From the NCBI RefSeq assembly GCF_025917005.1, contig NZ_CP078091.1:1488001-1552000 (forward strand): DNA of 64,000 nt. The letters are read 5' to 3'. Source of the stretch: Porphyrobacter sp. ULC335 (GTDB lineage: Bacteria; Pseudomonadota; Alphaproteobacteria; Sphingomonadales; Sphingomonadaceae). The translations under genes and the position numbers were made by a program. Below, piece by piece: positions 50,911 through 60,031 of the stretch; positions within the stretch are counted from its first letter, which is position 1; every line of letters starts with the position of its first letter. The notes beneath the pieces were generated by a model that did not search any database, was not told where the DNA came from, and was given only the letters and a program-made list of their open reading frames with translations.

Positions 50911-51557
50911 CAATGCCCAGCGATTCCAATGCCCTGATCGCCGAACTGGTGGGCGAGCTCGAGCCGGTGAAGCCGCTGCGCTTCGGCACCGGCATGGCGC
51001 TGGCACTGGCGGCGGCGGGGGCGGCGAGCCTTGCGGTGATCGCGCTGTTCGGCCTGCGGCCTGACCTTGCGGCGGGACGGTTCGATCCGATGCATCTGGT
51101 CTCCACCGGGCTTTTCCTTGGCCTTGGTCTTGCTGCGAGTGTCACCGTGATCGTGATGAGCCGCCCGTTGGTGGGCAGCGATCACAGCGGCTGGCGCTGG
51201 GCTGCGGGCATGGCGGCACTGCTGCCACTGGCGGCTCTGATCGTGGGCCTCAGCCGGGATGCGGGCGCCGCGCTGGCAGGGCCGGGCGACCACGGAGTGC
51301 AGTGTTTCTGGGTCGGCGGGGGCGCGTCGCTGATCGTGTTCGGCGCGCTGGTATGGTGGCTGCGCCGGGGCGCGCCCACCGCGCCCGATCGCGCCGGGCT
51401 TGTGACCGGGATCGCTTCCGGGGCGTTCGGCACCTTCGCCTTTGCGCTCCACTGCCCGGACAATGACATCGTCCACATCGGCCTGTGGCACAGCGCCCCG
51501 GTGCTGGCGATGGCGGTGGTGGGTCGCACCATCGTGCCGCGCCTGATCCGATGGTGA
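50907..51557 (+). CDS. NrsF-family membrane anti-sigma factor (DUF1109)
   Basis: 216 residues with six hydrophobic helices. The short cytoplasmic N-terminus (LIAELVGELEPVKPLRFGTG) is the NrsF family signature. Two cysteines in the membrane part (GVQCFWVGGGASL and ALHCPDNDIVHIGLWH) match the conserved cysteine/histidine positions through which family members sense stress. It would hold the upstream sigma factor at the inner membrane. Confidence 0.88.
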   Translation: MTMPSDSNALIAELVGELEPVKPLRFGTGMALALAAAGAASLAVIALFGLRPDLAAGRFDPMHLVSTGLFLGLGLAASVTVIVMSRPLVGSDHSGWRWAAGMAALLPLAALIVGLSRDAGAALAGPGDHGVQCFWVGGGASLIVFGALVWWLRRGAPTAPDRAGLVTGIASGAFGTFAFALHCPDNDIVHIGLWHSAPVLAMAVVGRTIVPRLIRW

Positions 51558-51561
51558 CGCG

Positions 51562-52647
51562 CTAGCCTGCGCCCACGCCCTGCGGCATCCTCGGTTTGCG
51601 CATCCGCGCAGGCACCTGCGCGCGCCAGAAGGTCACCACCGCGAGGCTCCCCAGCAGCGCGAGGCCGAGTCCCGCCAGTGTCATCACGATTCGCAAAGGC
51701 AGTGCCATCGGGCTGTCCGCCATCCGCGCCGAGTGCAACGGGTAGAGCGCGTTCTGCGCCCGCACCGCCAGCGGCGCCGCGGGGGCATCGCGTGCCATCA
51801 GCACGGTGCCGTCGCCTGCCAGAGTGAGGGTGGTGCGCCCGTTGGGGTGCCATTCCTGCGGGCGGCGCATGCGGATCGTTACCGTCCCGCCCGGCGCCTT
51901 GGGCCAGACGATCATTCGCGCCGTGCCATCGGGAAAGCGGTTTCGCCCTGCGGTGAGTATCGCGGGCCAATCGGGAGAGGCGGCGGTGGGCGGTGCGGGC
52001 GGCTTGGCCTGCCACGCTGCCACCTCGCTGGCGGGCGAGAGGGGGCCGAGCAATGCCTGCCCGAGCGGCTTCAGCACCATCATCGCCCCCGTCAGCCCGG
52101 CCAGCAGGATCGGCAGCGCCAGCACCACGCCGATATCGCGGTGGTGGAGGATGATCGCGGGGCGGGTCATCCGCGAGGGGAGGGCCTTCAGCCGAAAGGT
52201 TCGCCGCGTTGGCCACCACAGGATCAGCCCGGTGATGCAGAACGCCGTCGCCGCGATGCCGAGCCAGCCCGAAATCAGCTCGCCCGTCTCGCCCATCAGC
52301 AGGTGATGGTGGAGATCGAACAGGAAGGTTTCCGGCCGGTCCCAAGTGCTCGCCCACTTGGCGAGGAGGGTACCGTCATGCGCCAGATAAGCGCCGCCGC
52401 CGTCGGGCAGCCCCGCCTGCGCCACACCGAATTCGGTCGAGGGGAGGGTGACATAGCCCGCGCCGAGCTTCTCGCCTGCGGTAATGATCGCCAGAGTTTC
52501 TGCTTCGGTCGGCACGCGAGGGTCTTGTGCGACGCCCGCCCACCACGGCTTCCACAACAGCGCCGCGCCCGACAGCCCGAGCACCGCCAGCCCTATGCCG
52601 ACCAGCCCGCCCAGCCAGCGGTGTGCAAGGACAAGCACGCGCCGCAT
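51562..52647 (-). CDS. PepSY-associated membrane protein
   Basis: 361 residues with four clear membrane helices. The N-terminal RRVLVLAHRWLGGLVGIGLA with conserved His, the heme-type FDLHHHLLMGETGELISGWLG, and IILHHRDIGVVLALPILLAG are typical of PepSY_TM proteins. Members often act as membrane ferric reductases or iron-siderophore handling proteins linked to TonB receptors. The start overlaps the siderophore receptor stop (TGATG), so it belongs to the same iron-regulated operon. Confidence 0.88.
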   Translation of the reverse strand: MRRVLVLAHRWLGGLVGIGLAVLGLSGAALLWKPWWAGVAQDPRVPTEAETLAIITAGEKLGAGYVTLPSTEFGVAQAGLPDGGGAYLAHDGTLLAKWASTWDRPETFLFDLHHHLLMGETGELISGWLGIAATAFCITGLILWWPTRRTFRLKALPSRMTRPAIILHHRDIGVVLALPILLAGLTGAMMVLKPLGQALLGPLSPASEVAAWQAKPPAPPTAASPDWPAILTAGRNRFPDGTARMIVWPKAPGGTVTIRMRRPQEWHPNGRTTLTLAGDGTVLMARDAPAAPLAVRAQNALYPLHSARMADSPMALPLRIVMTLAGLGLALLGSLAVVTFWRAQVPARMRKPRMPQGVGAG

Positions 52648-54770
52648 CAGAAGCTGCCGAGCCAGCTCAGCGTCACCGAGCGTCCGCGACCGGCGAAGAA
52701 GCGCAGGTTATCGGCGGGCCGCTGGGTATCGGAATTGTAGTCGATATACTGCCGGTCGAGCAGGTTCTGCGCGGCCAGCGTGAAGCTGCCGACATCGGTC
52801 GCCACGGTGACCGACCCGTCGAGCAGGTGGTAGCCTCCGAAGTTGTTGCGGACATCGCCGCCTTCGAAATTGCGCGCAAAGTGCGTGCGCGATTGAAGGC
52901 GCAGGTTGACCGGGCCGTTGGTGTAATCGGCCGACAGGTTGAGGCGGTCGGGGCCGATATTCGCTCCGTCCAGATCGGCATTCACAATGCCATCGCCGTT
53001 GGTATCGACCTGCCCGTTGAGATGCGCATAGCCGATGCCGAGGCGCAGACCGGGGATCGGGGTTTTGGTGGTGAGGTTCAGTTCCAGCCCCTCAATCTCG
53101 ATCCGCTGACGCTGCACCTCGAACACGTCGCCGACCAGCACGAGAAGCTGCCCGCGGTCGCTGTCCGACCAGTAGTAGGTGGCGCTCGCCTCGATCGGGC
53201 CGCGTGCGAACTCCACCCCGATCTCGCGATTATCGGCAACCACCGGCTCGATTTCGAGGAAGGTGTCGAGATCGACATTCGGCGTGCGGATCGCGCGGGT
53301 GATGCGGCCCACATCGGGGACGGTGTAACCCTGTGCATAGCTGGCATAGGCACGGATGCCCCGCGCAGGCTCGATCACAATTCCGCCATTGGGCAGCACC
53401 CGGTCAAAGCTGGGAGAGCCTCCACCGACCTGCTGCGGGCCGTAGAACCACAGCGTCTGATAGTAGGGGATGCTGATCTCGACATTCTCCCAGCGCACGC
53501 CGCCCGCGAGGCGCAGCTTGCCGTCCCACAGCGCGAGGTTGGCCTGTGTGAAGGGGGCGATGCTGCGGTAATCGGTCGGCGGCACCCAGGCGCGGTCTGT
53601 CGCGGCGAGTTTCTGGACGGTGTGGTCGTTCAGCAGATCGACTCCGAACACCATGTTGAGCGGGCCGAAACCGCGTTCCCAGCTGGCGTTGACGCCCCAT
53701 TTGCGGCTGATGTTCTGCGACTGGTCGAACAGCGTGCCTTGGGGGGCAATCGCCGGGTCCTGAAAGTCCGCAAAGGTGGCGCCGCCGTAAATGTCGGCAG
53801 TGCGGTTCCAGAAGCCACGCACGCGGAGCGCGCCGCCTGCAAGGTCATCGGCGGTGAGGGTGAGGGCGAGGCTTTCGGCGAGGTTCTCCGGGGCTTCGCC
53901 GTCGATCGTGCCGGGCGCGCCGGTGGAAGGCAGGCCGGCCAGCCGGTTGCCCGCGACCGCGATCAGATCGCCGTTGCCCTGAAGGTGGAAGCGCTGGCCC
54001 ATCGCCTCGATGCGCACGCCGCTGCCCAATTCCACGCCCGCCTTGGCGAAGAAGCTGAGGCTGTCTGAATCCATCAGGTCGCCCTGCGTGCCATCGGGCG
54101 CGATTCGGCGCTGCTCGCCGTCGCGGAACACGCCGCGCCGCTCGTAAGCCGCACCCACCACCACATCGAAGGCGCCCGAACGGTTCGCCACCAGCGCGCC
54201 GACCTTGCCGCCGAAGCCGTCGCTCCTGAAGCCGCTCTCTGCTGTGCCTTGCAAGATGGTTCGCGCGCTCCAGCCGTCTTGCGCAGGGGCGGACACGGTG
54301 ACCTGATTGATCACCCCGCCGGTACCGCCGATGCCTTGCAGCGCGTTGGAGCCGAGGATCAGCTCGACCCGGTCGATGAAGAAGGGATCGATGGTGAAGC
54401 CGTCGCGCGATCCATCGCGCAAGGGGGCGGTCTGGGGGATGCCGTCAATGGCGAACAGCGGCGAGCGGCCCCGCAGCGTCTCGCCCTGTCCGGTCAACTT
54501 CTGGCGCGACGGCGAGAACGAGGGGGTGAGTGCGGCGACGGCGTCCACCACCGAACCGGAAATCTGGAGCTGCCGCTCCAGCGTCTCGCGGTCGATCACC
54601 TCGGCGGTGAGGGGCAGTGCCGTGACGGGCAGATTGGTGCGCGCTGCGGTGACGATGATCGGATCGGCGGTTTCGTCCTGGCTGACCGAAGGGGCGGCGG
54701 CCTCCTCGGCGGCGTGTGCGGCAGTGGCGAGCGGGAGGAGGGCGGCAGAGAGGAGAAGAGCAAGGCGCAT
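52647..54770 (-). CDS. TonB-dependent siderophore-type receptor
   Basis: 707 residues. Signal peptide MRLALLLSAALLPLATAAHA, TonB box DPIIVTAARTNLPVTALP, plug with VELILGSNALQGIGGTGGVI, and a barrel ending in VTLSWLGSF. A Fur-like site lies just upstream, and a PepSY protein is coupled downstream; both point to ferric siderophore uptake. No siderophore biosynthesis genes were seen, so it may use a foreign siderophore. Confidence 0.9.
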   Translation of the reverse strand: MRLALLLSAALLPLATAAHAAEEAAAPSVSQDETADPIIVTAARTNLPVTALPLTAEVIDRETLERQLQISGSVVDAVAALTPSFSPSRQKLTGQGETLRGRSPLFAIDGIPQTAPLRDGSRDGFTIDPFFIDRVELILGSNALQGIGGTGGVINQVTVSAPAQDGWSARTILQGTAESGFRSDGFGGKVGALVANRSGAFDVVVGAAYERRGVFRDGEQRRIAPDGTQGDLMDSDSLSFFAKAGVELGSGVRIEAMGQRFHLQGNGDLIAVAGNRLAGLPSTGAPGTIDGEAPENLAESLALTLTADDLAGGALRVRGFWNRTADIYGGATFADFQDPAIAPQGTLFDQSQNISRKWGVNASWERGFGPLNMVFGVDLLNDHTVQKLAATDRAWVPPTDYRSIAPFTQANLALWDGKLRLAGGVRWENVEISIPYYQTLWFYGPQQVGGGSPSFDRVLPNGGIVIEPARGIRAYASYAQGYTVPDVGRITRAIRTPNVDLDTFLEIEPVVADNREIGVEFARGPIEASATYYWSDSDRGQLLVLVGDVFEVQRQRIEIEGLELNLTTKTPIPGLRLGIGYAHLNGQVDTNGDGIVNADLDGANIGPDRLNLSADYTNGPVNLRLQSRTHFARNFEGGDVRNNFGGYHLLDGSVTVATDVGSFTLAAQNLLDRQYIDYNSDTQRPADNLRFFAGRGRSVTLSWLGSF

Positions 54771-54783
54771 GGACTAATCGTTC

Positions 54784-54826
54784 CTGATAATCATTCGCGA
54801 CTCTCATTAAGAATGATTCGCATTAA
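54784..54826 (-). promoter_or_regulatory. Fur-box-like region upstream of the siderophore receptor
   Basis: On the minus strand AATGCGAATCATTCTTAATG followed by CGAATGATTATCAGG contains overlapping hexamers of the GATAAT/ATTATC type arranged as in Fur boxes. It starts 14 bp upstream of the receptor start, a normal position for iron repression. Confidence 0.6.
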
Positions 54827-54938
54827 CGCAAGCGCCTTTCTGCAACATCTGCGAGATGATGTGGAAAGGGCGCGACGCGCCGCACGCGATAGCGCTGGGG
54901 GTGTCAGCCAGTGAGTGGAATCGGCCTAGGAGGCAGGC

Positions 54939-55970
54939 TCAGGCCGTCTGCCGCGCCGTCAGTTCGGGCGGGAGCACAAGACTCTCGGTCGTCTCGCCCC
55001 CCAGCCGCCGCAGCAGCAGATCGACCAGGCCCCGCGCGCCCGCCGCAATGTCCTGGCGCACGGAGGTAAGCGGCGGCACGGTCTGGCGCGCGATTGGCAG
55101 ATCGTCGAAACCGATCAGCTTCACATCCTCCGGCACCACGATCCCGCAGCCGCGCAATTCGGTAAGGCACAAAGCCGCGAGGGTGTCGGTCGCGGCGAAG
55201 ATCCCGTCGATGTGTTGGCCATGTTCGGCAAGATGCGCCGCGATCTCCTCGCTCGCGCGTTCGGGCGAGAGATGGGTGGACAGGATGATGATCGGCGGCA
55301 GGCCCATCCGCGCGGCGATATCCTGCGCTCCGGCGAGCCGTGCGGCGAATTCCATTGCGGTCGGATCGCCGATGAACGCGATGCGCTTCGCACCCGCCGC
55401 GATCAGCCGCTCGGCCGCGATCCGCCCGCCGAGGCGGTTGTCGGTGCCCACCACGCAATGCCGCTGGCCTTCGTTGTGATTGCCCCACACCACCATCGGG
55501 CGATAGCCGTCGGCAACCTCCTCGATCCGCTCGAACTGGTCGGACTGGCCGATCACGATCACTCCGTCGATCATGCCCGATCCGATGAAACGGTCCAGCC
55601 AGTCGGGATCGCTTTCCGGCACCACGCGCCGCAGCATCAGGTCATAACCTTCGCGGGTCAGCTCGTCGGCCAGGTAGCCGAGCAGCGTCATGAAGAAGCT
55701 GTCGGAAATCTGCTGGCGGACGTCATGGCCCAGCGGGATGACAACGCCGATCACCCCGGTCTTCTGGCGGCGCAATCCGCTCGCCATCTGGTTGGGCCGG
55801 AAACCATGCTCGCGGGCGAGATCGACGATCTTGTCGCGGGTCTTGGCGTTGACGAGGTTCTTGCCCGCCAGCGCGCGGCTGACCGTGCCGGGCGAGACCC
55901 CTGCCAGACGCGCCAGATCGGTGATGGTGCGCACCGTCGTGCGCGTGTCCTTATCGTCGGCTGCGGCCAT
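54939..55970 (-). CDS. LacI-family regulator, probable sucrose locus repressor
   Basis: 343 residues. Helix-turn-helix ITDLARLAGVSPGTVSRALA and hinge RPNQMASGLRRQKTGVIGVV. The effector-binding domain contains DGVIVIGQSDQFERI, VGTDNRLGGRIAAERLI, GIFAATDTLAALCLTEL and LIGFDDLPIARQTVPPLTSV. It is encoded directly behind the MFS sugar transporter (8-bp gap), and two LacI-type palindromes lie in the divergent promoter region at 57387 and 57411, so it most likely represses this locus until sugar is present. The specific effector is inferred. Confidence 0.88.
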   Translation of the reverse strand: MAAADDKDTRTTVRTITDLARLAGVSPGTVSRALAGKNLVNAKTRDKIVDLAREHGFRPNQMASGLRRQKTGVIGVVIPLGHDVRQQISDSFFMTLLGYLADELTREGYDLMLRRVVPESDPDWLDRFIGSGMIDGVIVIGQSDQFERIEEVADGYRPMVVWGNHNEGQRHCVVGTDNRLGGRIAAERLIAAGAKRIAFIGDPTAMEFAARLAGAQDIAARMGLPPIIILSTHLSPERASEEIAAHLAEHGQHIDGIFAATDTLAALCLTELRGCGIVVPEDVKLIGFDDLPIARQTVPPLTSVRQDIAAGARGLVDLLLRRLGGETTESLVLPPELTARQTA

Positions 55971-55978
55971 ATGTCCCC

Positions 55979-57319
55979 TCAGCCGGTGGCAAGCTCCTCT
56001 TCACGAGGCCTGCGATGTCCGGCGTCAACCAGCAGCGTAGCCAGCGCGCCTGCCAGCATCAAGACTCCGCCGAGCATCAGCACATGGCGCGGATCGCCGC
56101 CCAGCAGCGGACGGTAGATCAATGGCATGGTGAGTGTCTGGATCAGCATCGGTATGACGATGAAAAGGTTGAAGATCCCCATGTAGATGCCGTTGCGTGC
56201 CGGCGGGATGCAGTCGGCCAGCATCACATAGGTGTTGCCCATCATTCCCGCCCAGCCGATGCCGATGCCCAGCATCAGCACGAACAGCGCGGCGGGCGTG
56301 GAGGCGCCGGGGATCATCAGCATCGCCGCGCCCGACGCGGCAAGGCACACCGCATGGGTCGGGCGCGCGCCGAAGCGCTTGACGACGGGAATGAGCGCCA
56401 GCGCGCCAAGGAAGGCGATGAAGTTGTAGATCGCGCCCGCCTGCTGGGTGGTGAGCGTCGCCTCGCGAAAGGCGCTGCTGGCCGGATCGCTGGTGTCATA
56501 GATCGAGCGGCCGACGGCAAAGGTGATGTACTGCCAGTAAGCGAACATCGCATACCACTGGCACAGCATCGCGCCCGCCAGCTGGCGCATCGGGCGCGGC
56601 ATATCGCGAATCGCGTCTCCGATCTCGGCAAAGGTGGCGCGCACGGTGAGCGGCTTGCTCGCAAGTTCGAGCTGCTGGGCAGCATCCAGCGGCAGCTCGC
56701 GCACCCGCCACACCGACCACACGATGGTCGAGATCGAGAGGATCGCCCCGATGATGAAGGCGATCCGCACGATCACCGGAATGCCGTTGGCATCCAGCAC
56801 GTCGCGCGCGACAAAGGCGGTCAGCAGGGTCGGCGCGAGATAGGACAGCGTCTGGGCAAGCCCGGTAAAGGCGCTCTGCGTCAGGAACCCGGTGGAGCGT
56901 TGGTCAGGCGCAAGCCGGTCCGCCACATAGGCACGGTATGGCTCCATCGTGATGTTGTTGCCCGCATCGAGAATCCACAGGAGTGACGCCGCCATCCACA
57001 GCGTGCTCGAATAGGGCATGGCGAACAGGCTGAGTGTGCAGATCACCGCGCCAATCAGGAAGTAGGGCGTGCGGCGGCCGAGGCGGGTGTTGGTGCGATC
57101 GCTCATCGCGCCGACGATCGGCTGGATGATGAGGCCGGTCATCGGCCCTGCCAGCCACAGCAACGGCATCGACGCCTCGTCCGCGCCGAGGAAGCCGTAG
57201 ATCGGACCCATATTGGCCTGTTGCAGCCCGAAACTGAACTGGAGGCCGAAGAAGCCGATGTTCATCTCGATGATTCTGAGCAACGAAAGCCGCGGCTTTC
57301 CCGACATAAATTGCCTCAT
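55979..57319 (-). CDS. MFS sugar transporter (SLC45/sucrose-transporter-like)
   Basis: 446 residues with twelve membrane helices. [40 protein letters not shown] and [20 protein letters not shown] match the sucrose/maltose:proton symporter branch found in plants and bacteria. ATG at 57307 is an alternative start four codons in. It should carry the disaccharide across the inner membrane; the outer-membrane step would be the divergent TBDR. Same arrangement as sux loci of xanthomonads. Confidence 0.86.
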   Translation of the reverse strand: MRQFMSGKPRLSLLRIIEMNIGFFGLQFSFGLQQANMGPIYGFLGADEASMPLLWLAGPMTGLIIQPIVGAMSDRTNTRLGRRTPYFLIGAVICTLSLFAMPYSSTLWMAASLLWILDAGNNITMEPYRAYVADRLAPDQRSTGFLTQSAFTGLAQTLSYLAPTLLTAFVARDVLDANGIPVIVRIAFIIGAILSISTIVWSVWRVRELPLDAAQQLELASKPLTVRATFAEIGDAIRDMPRPMRQLAGAMLCQWYAMFAYWQYITFAVGRSIYDTSDPASSAFREATLTTQQAGAIYNFIAFLGALALIPVVKRFGARPTHAVCLAASGAAMLMIPGASTPAALFVLMLGIGIGWAGMMGNTYVMLADCIPPARNGIYMGIFNLFIVIPMLIQTLTMPLIYRPLLGGDPRHVLMLGGVLMLAGALATLLVDAGHRRPREEELATG

Positions 57320-57386
57320 CCCATTCTCTCCACCCGCGCCTTATAACCTGCGCTGTGGCCAAGAGGTGACATGATTCCGTGCGACA

Positions 57387-57424
57387 TGCAAACGTTTGCA
57401 AGATTCCTGTTGCAATCGTTTGCA
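57387..57424. promoter_or_regulatory. twin LacI-type operators in the sucrose locus promoter region
   Basis: TGCAAACGTTTGCA (57387-57400) is a perfect 14-bp palindrome with the central CG typical of LacI-family operators. A second, near-identical site TGCAATCGTTTGCA is at 57411-57424, 24 bp centre to centre. They lie between the divergent transporter and TBDR genes, so one repressor could control both directions. Confidence 0.75.
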
Positions 57425-57485
57425 GGATGATTAGGCCTCGCATCGTCAGCGCCCGAAGAAGCGCGAACCCGAGAGGAGAATTGCC

Positions 57486-59951
57486 ATGAAATTGCGTCAC
57501 GCGCTTTGCGCCAGTGCAGCTTTGTCGAGCCTGATTGCCACCCCCGCCTTCGCGCAGGACAGTGCTGAGGATATCGCCACCGAAGGCGAGGAAATCATCG
57601 TCACCGCCGTTGCCCGCAGTCAGAACCGGATCGAAAGCTCGGTCTCGGTCAGCACCATCGGTGCCGAGGCGATCACCAATCTTGCCGCACCTTCCGCCGC
57701 CGACCTCATCCGCCAGATTCCGGGCATCCGTTCGGAAGCTTCGGGCGGTGAAGGCAACGCCAACATCGCGGTGCGCGGTATCCCGGTTTCGACCGGCGGT
57801 GGGCGCTACATCCAGCTTCAGGAAGATGGCCTGCCGATCCTCGAATTCGGCGACATCATTTTCGGCAATGCCGACAATTTTCTGCGCGCAGACCGCTCGG
57901 TCGCGCGCGTTGAAGCGGTGCGCGGCGGATCGGCTTCGACCTTTGCCTCCAACGCGCCGGGCGCGGTGATCAACTTCATCTCCAAGACCGGCGAGCAGGA
58001 AGGCGGCGCGATCCAGGCGAGTGTCGGCCTCGATTTCGAGACCTACCGCCTTGATTTCGATTACGGCGCGCCGCTCGCGGACGACCTCTACTTCCATGTC
58101 GGCGGCTTCTACCGCACCGGCGAAGGCCCGCGCGATATCGGCTATAACGGCTATGACGGCGGCCAGATCAAAGCCAACATCACCAAGGAATTCGGCGGCG
58201 GCTACATCCGCTTCAGCGCCAAGTATCTCGACGATACCACGCCGACGATCCTGCCGCAGCCGGTGCGCGTGACCGGCACGGGCGGCAACCCTGATTATCA
58301 GGCGGTTGCCGGCTTCGATCCCCGGACGGATTCGCTGTACAGCCCGTTCCTGACCCCTGCACGTTCACTTGACGGGAACAACAACCCGGCCAGCTACGAC
58401 TTCCGCGACGGGCTTTCGGTCAAGAGCCTCGCCTTCGGGATCGAGAGCGAGATCGATGTGGGCAGCGGATGGACGCTGACCAACCGCTTCCGCTTCGCCG
58501 ACAATTCGGGCAGCTTCCAGTCGCCCTTCCCGGCGGGCGCGGGCGCTGCGCAGACGATTGCCAATGACATCGGCGGCGCAGGTTCCAGCATCCTCTTCGC
58601 CAGCGGCCCGAATTCAGGTCAGGTCGCAAACGCCGCCAACATCGGCGGCAACGGCCTGCTCACCAACGTGGTGGTGTTCAACGTCCGCCTGAACAGCCTC
58701 GACAACGTCACCAATGATTTCCGCGTCAACAAGGCGTTCGATTTCGGCAGCGGCACGGCCAACTTCACCTCCGGCTTCTACCTGTCCCGCCAGACGATCA
58801 ATACCGACTGGCTGTGGACGAGCCACGTGCAGACCGTGCAGGGCGACGGGCAGGCGGTGTTGGTCGATATCCGCAATGCAGGCGGCCAGGCCGTCACGCA
58901 GAACGGCACCCTGGCCTACAGTGCCAGCCCCTTCGGCAATTGCTGCCGGCGTTCGTATGATGTCGATTACAGCACCTACGCGCCCTTCGCTTCGCTTTCG
59001 GTCGAGCTTGATCGCCTGACGATCGACGCTTCGGTGCGTTACGACTTTGGCGATGCGAGCGGCACGATCACCGGGTCGGACAGTGGCTTCGGTGTCGGGA
59101 TCCGAAGCTTTGATTTTGACGGGAACGGCACGATCAATCCGGCCGAAGCGCAGACCGCTGTCCTGCCGCTCGGCAATGCCCGCCCGGTCAATTACAACTA
59201 CGATTACTTCAGCTTCTCGCTCGGGGCGAACTACCTGCTGACCGATGATCTGGGCGTCTTCGCCCGCTACAGTCAGGGTGGCCGCCACACGGCTGACCGC
59301 TCGCTGTTCAGCTCTGCGGTCAGCGCGACAGATGGCGGCCTGCCGCTTGGCGATGCGGGTGTGATCGCGACTGTCGATCAGCTTGAGGCCGGGGTGAAGT
59401 ACCAGTCTGGCGGTATGGCGCTTTACGCGACCGGCTTCTTTGCCAAGACCAACGAAACCAATATTGAGCTGCCCAACCGGGTATTCAACAACAACTACGA
59501 AGCTTACGGCATCGAGCTGGAAGGTTCCTATCGCACCGGCCCGTTCTCGCTCTCGGCAGGCGCGACCTGGACCGATGCCGAGATCAAGGACACCGACCCC
59601 GGTCGGGCGGCCTTCATCGGCAACACCCCGCGTCGTCAGGCCGATCTCGTATATCAAGCCACCGCGCAGTACGATGCCGATATGTTCACGCTGGGCGCGA
59701 ACATCGTGGGCACCACCGAAAGCTTCACGCAGGACAACAACGATCTGATCCTGCCTGCCTTCGCACAGGTGAACGCCTTCCTCGCCTTCCGTCCGATCGA
59801 TCGGGTCGAGGTGGGGCTGAATGCGCAGAACCTGTTCAATGCGACCGGCTTCACCGAGGCGGAAGAAGGTTCGATCCCGGCCAATGGCATCGTGCGTGCG
59901 CGCTCGATTGCCGGGCGCACGGTACTGGCTTCGGTGCGGTTCGACTTCTGA
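57486..59951 (+). CDS. TonB-dependent receptor of the sucrose locus (SuxA-like)
   Basis: 821 residues. Signal peptide MKLRHALCASAALSSLIATP with cleavage near AFAQ, TonB box EEIIVTAVARSQNRIESSVS, plug with IPGIRSEASGGEGNANIAVR and VEAVRGGSASTFASNAPGAV, and a barrel ending in LASVRFDF. AGGAGAATTGCC precedes the start. It is divergent from the MFS sugar transporter and upstream of a GH68 enzyme and fructokinase; this matches the idea of a high-affinity outer-membrane sucrose receptor. Substrate is from context. Confidence 0.87.
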   Translation: MKLRHALCASAALSSLIATPAFAQDSAEDIATEGEEIIVTAVARSQNRIESSVSVSTIGAEAITNLAAPSAADLIRQIPGIRSEASGGEGNANIAVRGIPVSTGGGRYIQLQEDGLPILEFGDIIFGNADNFLRADRSVARVEAVRGGSASTFASNAPGAVINFISKTGEQEGGAIQASVGLDFETYRLDFDYGAPLADDLYFHVGGFYRTGEGPRDIGYNGYDGGQIKANITKEFGGGYIRFSAKYLDDTTPTILPQPVRVTGTGGNPDYQAVAGFDPRTDSLYSPFLTPARSLDGNNNPASYDFRDGLSVKSLAFGIESEIDVGSGWTLTNRFRFADNSGSFQSPFPAGAGAAQTIANDIGGAGSSILFASGPNSGQVANAANIGGNGLLTNVVVFNVRLNSLDNVTNDFRVNKAFDFGSGTANFTSGFYLSRQTINTDWLWTSHVQTVQGDGQAVLVDIRNAGGQAVTQNGTLAYSASPFGNCCRRSYDVDYSTYAPFASLSVELDRLTIDASVRYDFGDASGTITGSDSGFGVGIRSFDFDGNGTINPAEAQTAVLPLGNARPVNYNYDYFSFSLGANYLLTDDLGVFARYSQGGRHTADRSLFSSAVSATDGGLPLGDAGVIATVDQLEAGVKYQSGGMALYATGFFAKTNETNIELPNRVFNNNYEAYGIELEGSYRTGPFSLSAGATWTDAEIKDTDPGRAAFIGNTPRRQADLVYQATAQYDADMFTLGANIVGTTESFTQDNNDLILPAFAQVNAFLAFRPIDRVEVGLNAQNLFNATGFTEAEEGSIPANGIVRARSIAGRTVLASVRFDF

Positions 59952-60031
59952 CGAACGCCTGAAGCAGACGGGCTGGCCGCCACCTCCCCCCGGCGGCCAG
60001 CCCACTTGTTTGTGTGACGCGACGGGATGGG

